From an uncultured Ruminococcus sp. (GTDB lineage: Bacteria; Bacillota; Clostridia; Oscillospirales; Acutalibacteraceae), in assembly GCA_902789345.1 (NCBI GenBank), contig CADANT010000019.1, forward strand, positions 1 through 64,000: DNA of 64,000 nt, written 5' to 3'. Made by a program: the position numbers and the translations under genes. Positions within the stretch are counted from its first letter, which is position 1. The number at the start of each line of letters is the position of its first letter. Positions 37,627-45,528 of this stretch are shown here, in pieces. A model generated the notes under the pieces. The model ran no database searches. It saw nothing but the letters and a program-made list of their open reading frames with translations, and had not been told where the DNA came from.

Positions 37627-38427
37627 TTAGAAGATTTCAAGTAGTTTCAGTGCATTTTTACAAAATATTTTCATTTTATCTTCCTCAGAAAAGCCAAAGC
37701 CGTTTATTCTGTTTACCGACTCTGTGCGGTCTGTCCAGGGTGTATCTGTGCCGAACAAAATATGCTCCGGATTCATAGCCGAGTATATTTTTCTGAGCTT
37801 ACTTTCTTCCATATATCCTATGGAGTAGCTTGTGTCAATATAAATTTCCGGCTGATTAACAAGATACTTCAGAACTTGGTCACTGTACAAATATCCGCCT
37901 GAATGTGCCGCAACTATTTTGCCACCCTTTAACTTTGGCAAAATATCATACAGCATTTTAGGCGTACTGTGTACACAATTTTTATGTGATAAATCTACGC
38001 CCATATGAATAGTAATAATTAAGCCAAGCCCTACGGCGTAGCTAAGCATATCTGCCATTTTAGAGTCGTCTAAATTTACACCCATAAAGTCAGGGTGTAC
38101 CTTTATTCCCTTGAGCTTGTAGGTATATTTAATTTTTTTAAGCTCCTCCTTGTAGTCGCTGTAATAGGGGTGGACACTGCCAAAGGAAATAATGCCGCCT
38201 ATTTGGTTATTGCTGCTGGCAACGGAGTTTATAGTAGGTGTATTTTGAGGCTTTACCGCTATAGGCTGTACCACGCTAATGTCTATATTAGCCCTATGTG
38301 CAGTTTTAAGCAGGTCGCTTACCGTACCGTCTGCGTAGGCTTTTGTTCCGCCGGTTTCCTCTAAAGAGGACACTGCATGTTGAGCCAAAGCGTCGGGAAA
38401 ACAGTGGGTGTGAAAATCTATTATCAT
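37627..38427 (-). CDS. Amidohydrolase family protein (TIM-barrel metal hydrolase)
   Basis: A 266-residue protein of the amidohydrolase_2 type. Metal ligands are visible in FHTHCFPD at the N-terminus, KVHPDF and IHMG in the middle, AHSGG, and GTDTPW near the C-terminus. Relatives include decarboxylases and hydrolases acting on small ring compounds or lactones; the substrate is unknown. The start at 38427 has AGGAGGA upstream, while the longer frame from 38472 has none. It is monocistronic and divergent from the MecA-like gene. Confidence 0.85.
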   Translation of the reverse strand: MIIDFHTHCFPDALAQHAVSSLEETGGTKAYADGTVSDLLKTAHRANIDISVVQPIAVKPQNTPTINSVASSNNQIGGIISFGSVHPYYSDYKEELKKIKYTYKLKGIKVHPDFMGVNLDDSKMADMLSYAVGLGLIITIHMGVDLSHKNCVHSTPKMLYDILPKLKGGKIVAAHSGGYLYSDQVLKYLVNQPEIYIDTSYSIGYMEESKLRKIYSAMNPEHILFGTDTPWTDRTESVNRINGFGFSEEDKMKIFCKNALKLLEIF

Positions 38428-38562
38428 AAAAAATCCTCCTATAGTGTAAGGTGTAACGCAGATTATATGCAAAACCCGGCAAAGTATTTACTACAAAATA
38501 TCCGTTTTTTCTAAGGACAGCCCTTTTATACATAAAAATTTTTACCAACTAAAAATTACAAC

Positions 38563-38591
38563 TTGCAAACAGTATGTACCTTTAATATTAT
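38563..38591 (+). promoter_or_regulatory. Promoter of the MecA-like gene
   Basis: TTGCAA (38563-38568), a 17-nt spacer, TATTAT (38586-38591). The start codon follows 50 nt later. Confidence 0.6.
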
Positions 38592-38641
38592 ATAGAGTAG
38601 ACACTACTTATTTTTTAACAGAAAGGATAGGTAATACAGCT

Positions 38642-39223
38642 ATGAATATAGAAAAGCTTGATGAAAAGAGAGTATTATTTGACCTTTGCCTTGAAGATAT
38701 GAAGCTTCTTTCTATTGAGTATAACAGCCTAAACGCAAAAAGCCCATATAACAGAAAAATAATAAACAGCCTTATAGATATAGCAAAAATTAAAACAGGC
38801 ACTCTGCACACACGGTATTCGGGAATATTTGTAGAGGCTATGCCCTACGACGGCGGCTGTTTTATACTGATTACCCTTAATAAAAATAAAAACCGCAAAA
38901 AGAAATACAAGGTTGTGAAAAAGGAATTTCGCTGTGTATTTTCCTTTGACAGCTGTGAAAATATGCTGTGCGCCATAGAAAAGCTTCACAAGGCAAAGCA
39001 CCGCAGCAGCTGTATAAGCAAGCTTATTTACTGCAACGACTGCTATCATCTTTTGCTTTCTTCACTGCGCCCTATAAACACCGGTATGTCGCACATTATA
39101 AGTGAATATTCGGGAAAACGCAGTACAAACAAAATATTTATATCGTATATACTTGAACACGGAAAAACGCTTGAAAAAAACAACGCAATAGAAAAAATAG
39201 GCACTGCATTATGCAAATCTTAA
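38642..39223 (+). CDS. MecA-like adaptor protein
   Basis: A 193-residue soluble protein that resembles MecA/YpbH, adaptors that hand substrates to the ClpC/ClpP protease. The N-terminal part (1-80) has the MecA order of MNIEKLDEKRVLFDLCLEDM, a helix with INSLIDIAKI, then a strand with FVEAMPYDGGCFILITL. The C-terminal domain (about 100-190) has the FDSCENMLCAIEKL helix, a YCNDCYHLLLSS strand and the closing HGKTLEKNNAIEKIG, all as in MecA. Identity is low and a lysine-rich linker (83-95) replaces the usual acidic one. Assigned by pattern only. Confidence 0.65.
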   Translation: MNIEKLDEKRVLFDLCLEDMKLLSIEYNSLNAKSPYNRKIINSLIDIAKIKTGTLHTRYSGIFVEAMPYDGGCFILITLNKNKNRKKKYKVVKKEFRCVFSFDSCENMLCAIEKLHKAKHRSSCISKLIYCNDCYHLLLSSLRPINTGMSHIISEYSGKRSTNKIFISYILEHGKTLEKNNAIEKIGTALCKS

Positions 39224-39255
39224 TGAGCATAACACAGTGCTTAGTACCGTAAGCC

Positions 39256-39912
39256 TTAGGCGTTATCGCTTAAGGCTTTTAATTCTTCTATAGCCTTTTT
39301 AGGGTCGTCGGCTTTAAACACACCTGTGCCGGACACGCAAATGTCTATGCCTGCCTTGGCACACTGTTGTATTGTACCTGCGTTAATTCCGCCGTCTGCC
39401 TCAAGCACAATGCTTACTCCCTGCCTTTGTGCCTCTGCTTTAATTTCTGCTGCCTTTGGCAGCATATCTGCCATAAAGGATTGTCCGCCAAAGCCCGGCT
39501 CTACAGTCATAATAAGCACCATATAAATATCCTTTAAGTACGGGAAAACCGCACTTGCCGGTGTATTTGGCTTTATAACCAAGCCTGCCTTTACTCCGGC
39601 GCCGTTTATTTTGTCGATAGTCTTTTGTATGTCTGACTTTGCCTCTACATGAAATGTAATTATATCTGCCCCGGCGTTTACAAAATCATCGGCATAATCA
39701 AGGGGATTGTCAATCATAAGATGCACATCAAAGGGAACATCTGTAAATTTTCTTACAGCCTTTATTACAGGGGCACCAAAGGTTATGTTTGGTACAAAGG
39801 CACCGTCCATAACATCAAGATGCATATAGTCGGCGCCTGCCTTGTCCATTCTGACAATTTCCTCGCCCATTTTTGAAAAGTCACAGGATAATAAAGATGG
39901 TGCTATTTTCAT
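39256..39912 (-). CDS. rpe: Ribulose-phosphate 3-epimerase
   Basis: It interconverts ribulose-5-phosphate and xylulose-5-phosphate in the pentose phosphate pathway. The TIM barrel of 218 residues has the N-terminal KIAPSLLSCDF, the metal histidines in HLDVMDGAFVPN and DVHLMIDNP, MTVEPGFGGQSF and the phosphate loop EADGGINAGT. The ATG at 39912 is preferred since GGAG lies 11 nt before it and relatives start with MKIAPS; the longer start at 39927 adds five residues. It lies 44 nt downstream of the P-type ATPase-like gene. Confidence 0.95.
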   Translation of the reverse strand: MKIAPSLLSCDFSKMGEEIVRMDKAGADYMHLDVMDGAFVPNITFGAPVIKAVRKFTDVPFDVHLMIDNPLDYADDFVNAGADIITFHVEAKSDIQKTIDKINGAGVKAGLVIKPNTPASAVFPYLKDIYMVLIMTVEPGFGGQSFMADMLPKAAEIKAEAQRQGVSIVLEADGGINAGTIQQCAKAGIDICVSGTGVFKADDPKKAIEELKALSDNA

Positions 39913-39956
39913 TTTAGTTTTCTCCATTCATTTACAAATTTCACTTATAAAAAATA

Positions 39957-42900
39957 CTATGGCTTTTGAATAAGGGGTACAAACACAGAGGCAAGCACCC
40001 AAAACAGCATAAAGCACAAGAGCTCAAATGCGTTCATACATTGGTCGCCTGAAGCCAACGCAACGGCAGAGGTTGCAAGAGCACCTGTTATAATACCCAA
40101 AGCCTGAATAATAACCGCTATGTTTATATTGGACCTTATTTTTATACAGCCCACAACGGCACGGGCAAGGGAATACAGTTTGCCTCTTGTACCGATATAA
40201 CACCTTGCCTTGCGGCTTTTTTCTTTTATAGCGGCCTTGCAGATATTACCAAGTGAATTCGGCAATATTTTAACAGAGCCAATATGCAAATCATAATCTG
40301 CGGCAATGCGCTTAGCAGTAATGTTAGGGTCGGCAGTGCGGACTATTACCGACACGCCGTTGTCCTCCAGGCGGCAAAACTCTTTCTTTATCTTTTCATC
40401 AGGAGCATACGCCGTAACCACCATGGCCACAAGCTGACCTGCATTGGCAATATATGTAACATTTCTGTGTTCATCTAGGAAAGGGCGCTCCTCCTCGTAT
40501 GGCGGAACCTCCACTCCGTATTTTTCCAACAGCTCTCGTCTGCCTATAAGCACACGCTCACCGCCTATCCAGCCAAGCAAGCCCTTGTTTTCTTCAAACT
40601 TAATGCTGTCTACATATGGCAGACTGTCTTCTTTACTGCTGATAACCTCTGAAAATACATAGGTCAGAGAGGTATTTGCAACCCTTAGCACCGCCGCCGC
40701 ATTCAGCAAGCAGGACTCAAGGTTAAATGTAACATAAGGCTTTAAAGCCACCAGCTTAACAGAGTTTCTCGGATAAAGCTCTCTGCTGTCGGTCATAATA
40801 GCCGCAGTGTCAACAAACTGTGTTACCGCAGGATAACCTACTATCATAGCATCACTGCGTATAGCCTTTTTACACAACAGCTTCATAGGCAGATTTACCG
40901 CAATCATACAAGCCGCCGGTATGCACAAACAGGACACCATAGCAAATGCCGAGAAAGCCCCGGACACGCTTTTATAAATTATACCGTGTGCAATAGCAAC
41001 AATTACGGCGCACACCAAACCAATAAGAGAAAATTTTGACGCCATTGTTTCACTTGGGTCTTTTGCTCTTGAAAGTTTTAAAAAGTTGCTGTAGAACAAG
41101 GTTCTTCTTTGGTAGGCGATTATAGGGTCTGCCGCATTTGTGCCGTGTACCATTTTTTCGGCACTCTTTTTATCGTTTAATATTGCCGCCGCATACTTAC
41201 GCCTATCCTGCGCAACAAATCTGAAATTATCCTTAATTCTTAGCTCCATTATAAGCTTACCTAAGGAATTAAGCGCTAAAGCAAACAGCACCAAAATTAC
41301 ATACAAACACTGTCCGCCGTAGTAGAAGTCCTGACTGTCAAAAAATGCTACTACGCACTGTATAAGCGTCGCAACTACGGCTACAGACACCGCCGTATCT
41401 GAATTGCCTTTAAAACCAAGCAAAGGTATAAGACCGTTTTTTACCGTTACTGCCGACACACCTACTGCTATACACAGCAATACAAGGTTTGACACACAGT
41501 AAATCATATCTGCGTTTGCAATAATATCTTCAAAGGAATTTGCAAAAAAGCGCTGAATAACAGCTACACACATTGCTACAGCAAATATAATACCCACTAC
41601 AAGGGTTCTGAAAAACAGCTTGCGTATGTTCATATTAATTTCTACCATTACCGCCCTTGCGTCCTGAGGAGTTTCGTAATCCTCTATTGGCTCTGCGTCA
41701 AGAGGATTGTCGGTAGAAACGCTGTATGCCGCTGACGAACCATATTCGCCAAGCATTTTGTCCTGTGCCGATTTCTTCTTTTCGTTTTCCTTAATCAGCT
41801 TTTTCAGCTGTTTTTTCTTTTCTTTTTTTGCAAGCTTCGCTTCTTTTTCTTTTAGCTTTTTCAGCTGTTTTTCGCTTAGCTTTTCTTTTTTGCCGCTTTT
41901 GTTCTTTTCTTCGGCATCCTGTTGCTCCTCGCCGTCAAGATCCTCTTTTAGGTCTGCATTGTCAATAAGAATATTATCGTCACTTTCATCTTCCTGCAGT
42001 ACCTTCGCCTCGTTTGCAGGTGCTTCAAAGGATTCGTCAATTTCATCAGCTGTACTTGTAAAGCTTGTAGTAGCTGTGGTAATTATTTCTTCCTGTAAAG
42101 CCTCCTCCTGTTTTCTGGCCTGTTCAGCCTTTTTGGCCTCCAGCACCTCCGGCTCCAAATACGCCTCGTAAGCTTTCATAAGTATTGGCGAAAGCTTGCC
42201 TATTTCAACATTGAAGGCCTCGGAGGCGGTTTCAATGGTATACATAGGCTCTATGTCGCCCTCTATAAATATGTTTCCGTTTACCTTTTGCACGGTGGCA
42301 AAGCTCATATCAATATCGGCTATAGGTGCCGTATCTTTTTTAGGCCGGCTGTTGTCGGTATTGTCAGAAACAGCAGGCTCCGGGCTTGATTCGTTGCTGA
42401 TATGTACTTTACTTCCTTTGGGCTGTTTATTATCCTGATTAATTACAGGTGATTTTTCTGAATCGGAATTATTTTTTTGAGCAAGCAAAGTATCCGAAAG
42501 TTCTTCGTCACTTACATATTCGTCAGGCTTAGCGTTAAGCGCCTGTCCTATTTTGAATATTGAATTAAAAAGGGACTTCTTCTTTTTCCTTGGCCTTTTT
42601 TCCGGTTCTTTTGTCAGCTTGTCCAGGTCATACAGCTTCTCGTTTTCCTGGGCCAGTTCTTCATATGCGTCGTCCTCGTACGCATCGTCTGCGTCATCGT
42701 CGTCCTCATCATCCTCAGGCTCTTCTTCTTTTTTATTTCTTTTGTTTACAAGCTTTCCGGATTTCTTTTTCTTTTTTTCGTCACTCTTTTTTTCTTTGTT
42801 TTTCTCCTGCTCAACCCTTTCGTGACTGCCTACAAGCTCTACATCATCCTCATTTTCCACTGCCGTTTCCTGCCGGTCGCTTTCTTGACTTTCGTCAAAG

Positions 42901-43142
42901 TGGGGGTCGCTGTCAACTATTTTTAAAAACGGCTTTCGTGGTTTATCCTGTTTTTCGTTATCAGAATCGGTTTGAGCAACCGTTGCTTTTTTTCTGCCCT
43001 TTGGAGCAGGCGGTACAGCCTCCTTAAGGGTTCGTTTTTCTCTTTCTCTTTGCTCAATAACATCCTTTTCCGTAGTAGTTACAAGCTTTTTTAATTTATC
43101 CAGAAATCCATTCTTTTCTTTATCCTTATCCAATATTATCAA
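39957..43142 (-). CDS. Degenerate P-type ATPase-like membrane protein with charged N-terminus
   Basis: A 1061-residue protein of unknown function. Residues 1 to about 505 are a soluble, low-complexity, alternately acidic and lysine-rich region. From about 508 on, the sequence follows the plan of P1B-type ATPases: membrane helices, CIPAACMIAVNLPMKLLCKK where CPC-type helices sit, then VDTAAIMTDSREL in the place of the phosphorylation motif. There the catalytic Asp of DKTGT is Thr784 (next residue Asp785). A nucleotide-domain-like part follows with GGERVLIGRRELL. RTADPN (935-940) replaces TGDN. The actuator TGES is not found. Transport by phosphorylation is therefore unlikely. A regulatory or structural role is inferred. 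Confidence 0.7.
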   Translation of the reverse strand: MIILDKDKEKNGFLDKLKKLVTTTEKDVIEQREREKRTLKEAVPPAPKGRKKATVAQTDSDNEKQDKPRKPFLKIVDSDPHFDESQESDRQETAVENEDDVELVGSHERVEQEKNKEKKSDEKKKKKSGKLVNKRNKKEEEPEDDEDDDDADDAYEDDAYEELAQENEKLYDLDKLTKEPEKRPRKKKKSLFNSIFKIGQALNAKPDEYVSDEELSDTLLAQKNNSDSEKSPVINQDNKQPKGSKVHISNESSPEPAVSDNTDNSRPKKDTAPIADIDMSFATVQKVNGNIFIEGDIEPMYTIETASEAFNVEIGKLSPILMKAYEAYLEPEVLEAKKAEQARKQEEALQEEIITTATTSFTSTADEIDESFEAPANEAKVLQEDESDDNILIDNADLKEDLDGEEQQDAEEKNKSGKKEKLSEKQLKKLKEKEAKLAKKEKKKQLKKLIKENEKKKSAQDKMLGEYGSSAAYSVSTDNPLDAEPIEDYETPQDARAVMVEINMNIRKLFFRTLVVGIIFAVAMCVAVIQRFFANSFEDIIANADMIYCVSNLVLLCIAVGVSAVTVKNGLIPLLGFKGNSDTAVSVAVVATLIQCVVAFFDSQDFYYGGQCLYVILVLFALALNSLGKLIMELRIKDNFRFVAQDRRKYAAAILNDKKSAEKMVHGTNAADPIIAYQRRTLFYSNFLKLSRAKDPSETMASKFSLIGLVCAVIVAIAHGIIYKSVSGAFSAFAMVSCLCIPAACMIAVNLPMKLLCKKAIRSDAMIVGYPAVTQFVDTAAIMTDSRELYPRNSVKLVALKPYVTFNLESCLLNAAAVLRVANTSLTYVFSEVISSKEDSLPYVDSIKFEENKGLLGWIGGERVLIGRRELLEKYGVEVPPYEEERPFLDEHRNVTYIANAGQLVAMVVTAYAPDEKIKKEFCRLEDNGVSVIVRTADPNITAKRIAADYDLHIGSVKILPNSLGNICKAAIKEKSRKARCYIGTRGKLYSLARAVVGCIKIRSNINIAVIIQALGIITGALATSAVALASGDQCMNAFELLCFMLFWVLASVFVPLIQKP

Positions 43143-43197
43143 CTCTTTTCTAAAACGGATAATCAGTCATTATACTCCTGTATTTATTAAACGGGGA

Positions 43198-44022
43198 TTA
43201 ACCCTCTCTTTGTCTTAGTACATCATACATAAGCACGCCGGCGGCTACCGAAGCATTAAGGGAATTTATCTTGCCCTTCATAGGCAAAGAAAGAATGCCG
43301 TCGCACTTACTGCGCACAAGCCTGCCAATGCCCTTGCCCTCGTTGCCTATTACAAGTGCAACTGCACCCTTTAGGTCTGTTTTTGCCGGGCCGGAGCCCT
43401 CCATATCGGCGCCAAACACCCACACGCCTCTTTCTTTAAGCTCATCAATTACATTTGGTATATTAGTTACCCTTACAACATTTACATATTCTACAGCACC
43501 GGCAGACGATTTTCCTACGGTGTAGCCCAGGCCGGCACTTCTTCTTTTAGGTATTATAATACCGTGGGCACCTGTACATTCTGCTGTACGAATAATTGCC
43601 CCCAAGTTGTGCGGGTCTTCTATTTCGTCAAGGACAATAATAAAGGGCTGCTCGCCCTTTTGCTGGGCATCCGCAAAAATGTCGTCAAGGGTTGCATACT
43701 CTTTAACAGACGCCATTGCCGCCACACCCTGGTGAACGGCGCCGCCGCACATATAATCAAGCTTTTTGCTGTCAACCTCTTTTACAGGAATACCCTTGTC
43801 TTTTGCCATAGCCACAAGCACGCCTGTAGCACCGCCCTTGCTGCCCCTTGCCACAAGAAGCGACTCAATAGCCCTGCCGCTGTTTAAAGCCTCTTTTACA
43901 CAATTTCTGCCTACTATTATGTCATTATACCTTTGGGTATCGTTACTGTGTTTACCTGCAGAGCGGGCAATTTCATCGTCAGATTTTTGGTGTATTTTTT
44001 TATTTTTATAATTTTCCTTCAT
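43198..44022 (-). CDS. rlmB: TrmH-family 23S rRNA 2'-O-methyltransferase (RlmB-like)
   Basis: A SPOUT-class RNA methyltransferase of 274 residues, likely acting on G2251 of 23S rRNA. An N-terminal L30e-like substrate domain (about 35-105) precedes the catalytic knot with LDEIEDPHNLGAIIRTAECT, the VIGNEGKGIGRLV block and the SLPMKGKINSLNASVAAGV signature. The first ~35 residues are a lysine-rich tail. The ATG at 44022 is preferred over a TTG 9 nt earlier because GGCAGG is well spaced. It lies 55 nt upstream of the P-type ATPase-like gene on the same strand and may be co-transcribed. Confidence 0.92.
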   Translation of the reverse strand: MKENYKNKKIHQKSDDEIARSAGKHSNDTQRYNDIIVGRNCVKEALNSGRAIESLLVARGSKGGATGVLVAMAKDKGIPVKEVDSKKLDYMCGGAVHQGVAAMASVKEYATLDDIFADAQQKGEQPFIIVLDEIEDPHNLGAIIRTAECTGAHGIIIPKRRSAGLGYTVGKSSAGAVEYVNVVRVTNIPNVIDELKERGVWVFGADMEGSGPAKTDLKGAVALVIGNEGKGIGRLVRSKCDGILSLPMKGKINSLNASVAAGVLMYDVLRQREG

Positions 44023-44109
44023 TCGGTACAACCTGCCATTTTATTTTTTTGCATATATATTTGATTATAACACATATAAAAAAAATAGCAAATAATTTCA
44101 GTAAAATTG

Positions 44110-44688
44110 TTATATCTCCTGTGCGCCCATAAAGAATGCACCAACATCAATATTTTTCGGGATAATTCCGTACATACCGGTAACAGGGTCTTTAAATAAG
44201 TCTATGTGAGGCGGAACAGCCGTAAAGCAAAAATACATTGCTCCAAACAAGAACAGTAACCCTAATGCAAATGGAAACAGTCCCCTAACATCCCTTTGCC
44301 CCGTAGTAAGCTTAAAGCTAAACAGCTGTGCAAAACATATCCACACAAACACGCTTAAAATGTCAAGCCATAAAATACTGTAACCTATAATTGAGGAATA
44401 CAGATAGTAAAAGCTAATTATTAATATACACTGCAAGTACAGACCAAAAACCTTGGCAACAACAAACTGCCTAAAATACCCTATTGAAAAAGCAAGCTCT
44501 ATAACGCCCCACACTAAATAGGGAAAGGCAAAAATTTTTATGTGCTCCCATACGCTTTCATTTACAGAGCCAAACAAAATACCCACCACATTTTTGTTGC
44601 TCCACTCGTACAAAAAATGCAGCAGAGTACCGCATACAAAAACAAAAACAGCCCCTGCAAATTCGAGCCTTTTTAGCTTTTTGTCCAT
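44110..44688 (-). CDS. DUF6512 family membrane protein
   Basis: A 192-residue membrane protein with about six helices. The first helix and loop read FLYEWSNKNVVGILFGSVNE followed by SVWEHIKIFAFPYLVW, the conserved segment of this family. Function is unknown. It occurs as a stand-alone gene in many Firmicutes. The C-terminal part FTAVPPHIDLFKDPVTG probably lies outside. A GGTGG motif precedes the ATG. The neighbour downstream on the - strand is rlmB, about 90 nt away. Confidence 0.8.
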   Translation of the reverse strand: MDKKLKRLEFAGAVFVFVCGTLLHFLYEWSNKNVVGILFGSVNESVWEHIKIFAFPYLVWGVIELAFSIGYFRQFVVAKVFGLYLQCILIISFYYLYSSIIGYSILWLDILSVFVWICFAQLFSFKLTTGQRDVRGLFPFALGLLFLFGAMYFCFTAVPPHIDLFKDPVTGMYGIIPKNIDVGAFFMGAQEI

Positions 44689-44755
44689 ACTACCACCTCA
44701 ACAAATATATAATAATTTGTATGAAATGGTTACTTAATATATTACCCTGACTATT

Positions 44756-45019
44756 TTACAACAGGTTCATAAAAATAAATGTCAAAAAAGCTCCTACAGC
44801 GGAGGCACAGCCCAGTCTTATAGTCCAGTAGGCTATGGCGTGGCGTTTTTTTATGGCTGATGGGGCTGACATAGAAAACAACATCTTTTTAGCCTCTTTT
44901 TCAAGTAAGCTTCTATTAACATCGGTGTACTCAGGCTTAAGCACAAGCAACGCCCTTTCGTAGTAGATATTTCCTGTGTCTGTTACCTCAATAATCGTTC
45001 TGTTAATACCTTTAATCAT
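44756..45019 (-). CDS. Small protein with C-terminal membrane anchor
   Basis: An 87-residue protein I do not recognise. The first ~60 residues are soluble, with an alternating pattern IIEVTDTGNIYYERALLVLK, and a single membrane helix lies at about 68-86. It lacks a signal peptide, so it would be tail-anchored with the soluble part inside. TAGGAGT lies 8 nt before the ATG, which supports expression. The long AT-rich region upstream contains DnaA-box-like sequences. Confidence 0.65.
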   Translation of the reverse strand: MIKGINRTIIEVTDTGNIYYERALLVLKPEYTDVNRSLLEKEAKKMLFSMSAPSAIKKRHAIAYWTIRLGCASAVGAFLTFIFMNLL

Positions 45020-45402
45020 AAAAACACTCCTATATAAGCAATCTGATTATAGCATTAACAGTATTTTTTTACTTATACAATTTTTTACATTTAACAAATG
45101 TCAATAACTTGTTGAAAGTTTTTAACATTTTCAACATTATACATTTTGTATTATTTATTTACTAACAAAATTGTTGATAAGTGTGTTGATAATGATAAAA
45201 ACAAGCCGTGAAACACTAGTTAAACAAGCTTTTAACTTGTTAATAACTTATTTAAAGTTTTCCACAGCTTGTTGAACAATAAAATAGTTACAAAAAATAA
45301 CAAAAATATTACTCTCTGTATAATTTGAATGTCAACATATAAAACAAAAAATAAAAATATTTATTTTGCTGTAACATCTTGACAAAATCAAAAATCTATT
45401 TG
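45020..45402. other. AT-rich intergenic region with DnaA-box-like motifs
   Basis: There is no gene here. The region is dense in AACTTGTT/AACAAG-type words and contains TGTTGATAA twice (45172-45180 and 45184-45192, 12 nt apart) and TTTTCCACA (45258-45266). These differ from the DnaA box TTATCCACA by one base, on both strands. A further TTTTCCACA occurs at 59110-59118. No dnaA, dnaN or gyr genes are near, so an origin is not claimed. Confidence 0.35.
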
Positions 45403-45432
45403 CGGTTTTGCTCCGGATATTGACACATAGCC
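45403..45432 (-). repeat. Solo IS-end-like repeat, copy 2
   Basis: This matches 69-98 at 24 of 30 positions and in the same orientation; the - strand reading starts GGCTATGTGTCAAT. No partner end or transposase is nearby. It lies just downstream of the gpmI terminator. Confidence 0.4.
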
Positions 45433-45447
45433 TAAAAACAGGGCAGC

Positions 45448-45487
45448 AAAAATGCCACAGCAACAGCACTGGGCTGCCACTGTGGCA
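45448..45487 (-). terminator. Terminator of the pgk-tpiA-gpmI transcript
   Basis: On the - strand, TGCCACAG (45480-45487) pairs with CTGTGGCA (45453-45460), with further imperfect pairing inside, followed by TTTTT (45448-45452). It lies 42 nt after the gpmI stop. Confidence 0.75.
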
Positions 45488-45528
45488 CATAACCGCTATA
45501 TTTATAACAGATTTATTGCTGCATAAGT

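Noticed and set aside
41707..42825. Open frames of Ser/Phe-rich composition on the + strand
   Set aside because: They mirror the charged low-complexity region of the - strand P-type ATPase-like gene and have no ribosome site.
45020..45402. Replication origin
   Set aside because: Only three near-matches to the DnaA box, and no dnaA, dnaN, rpmH or gyr genes nearby.
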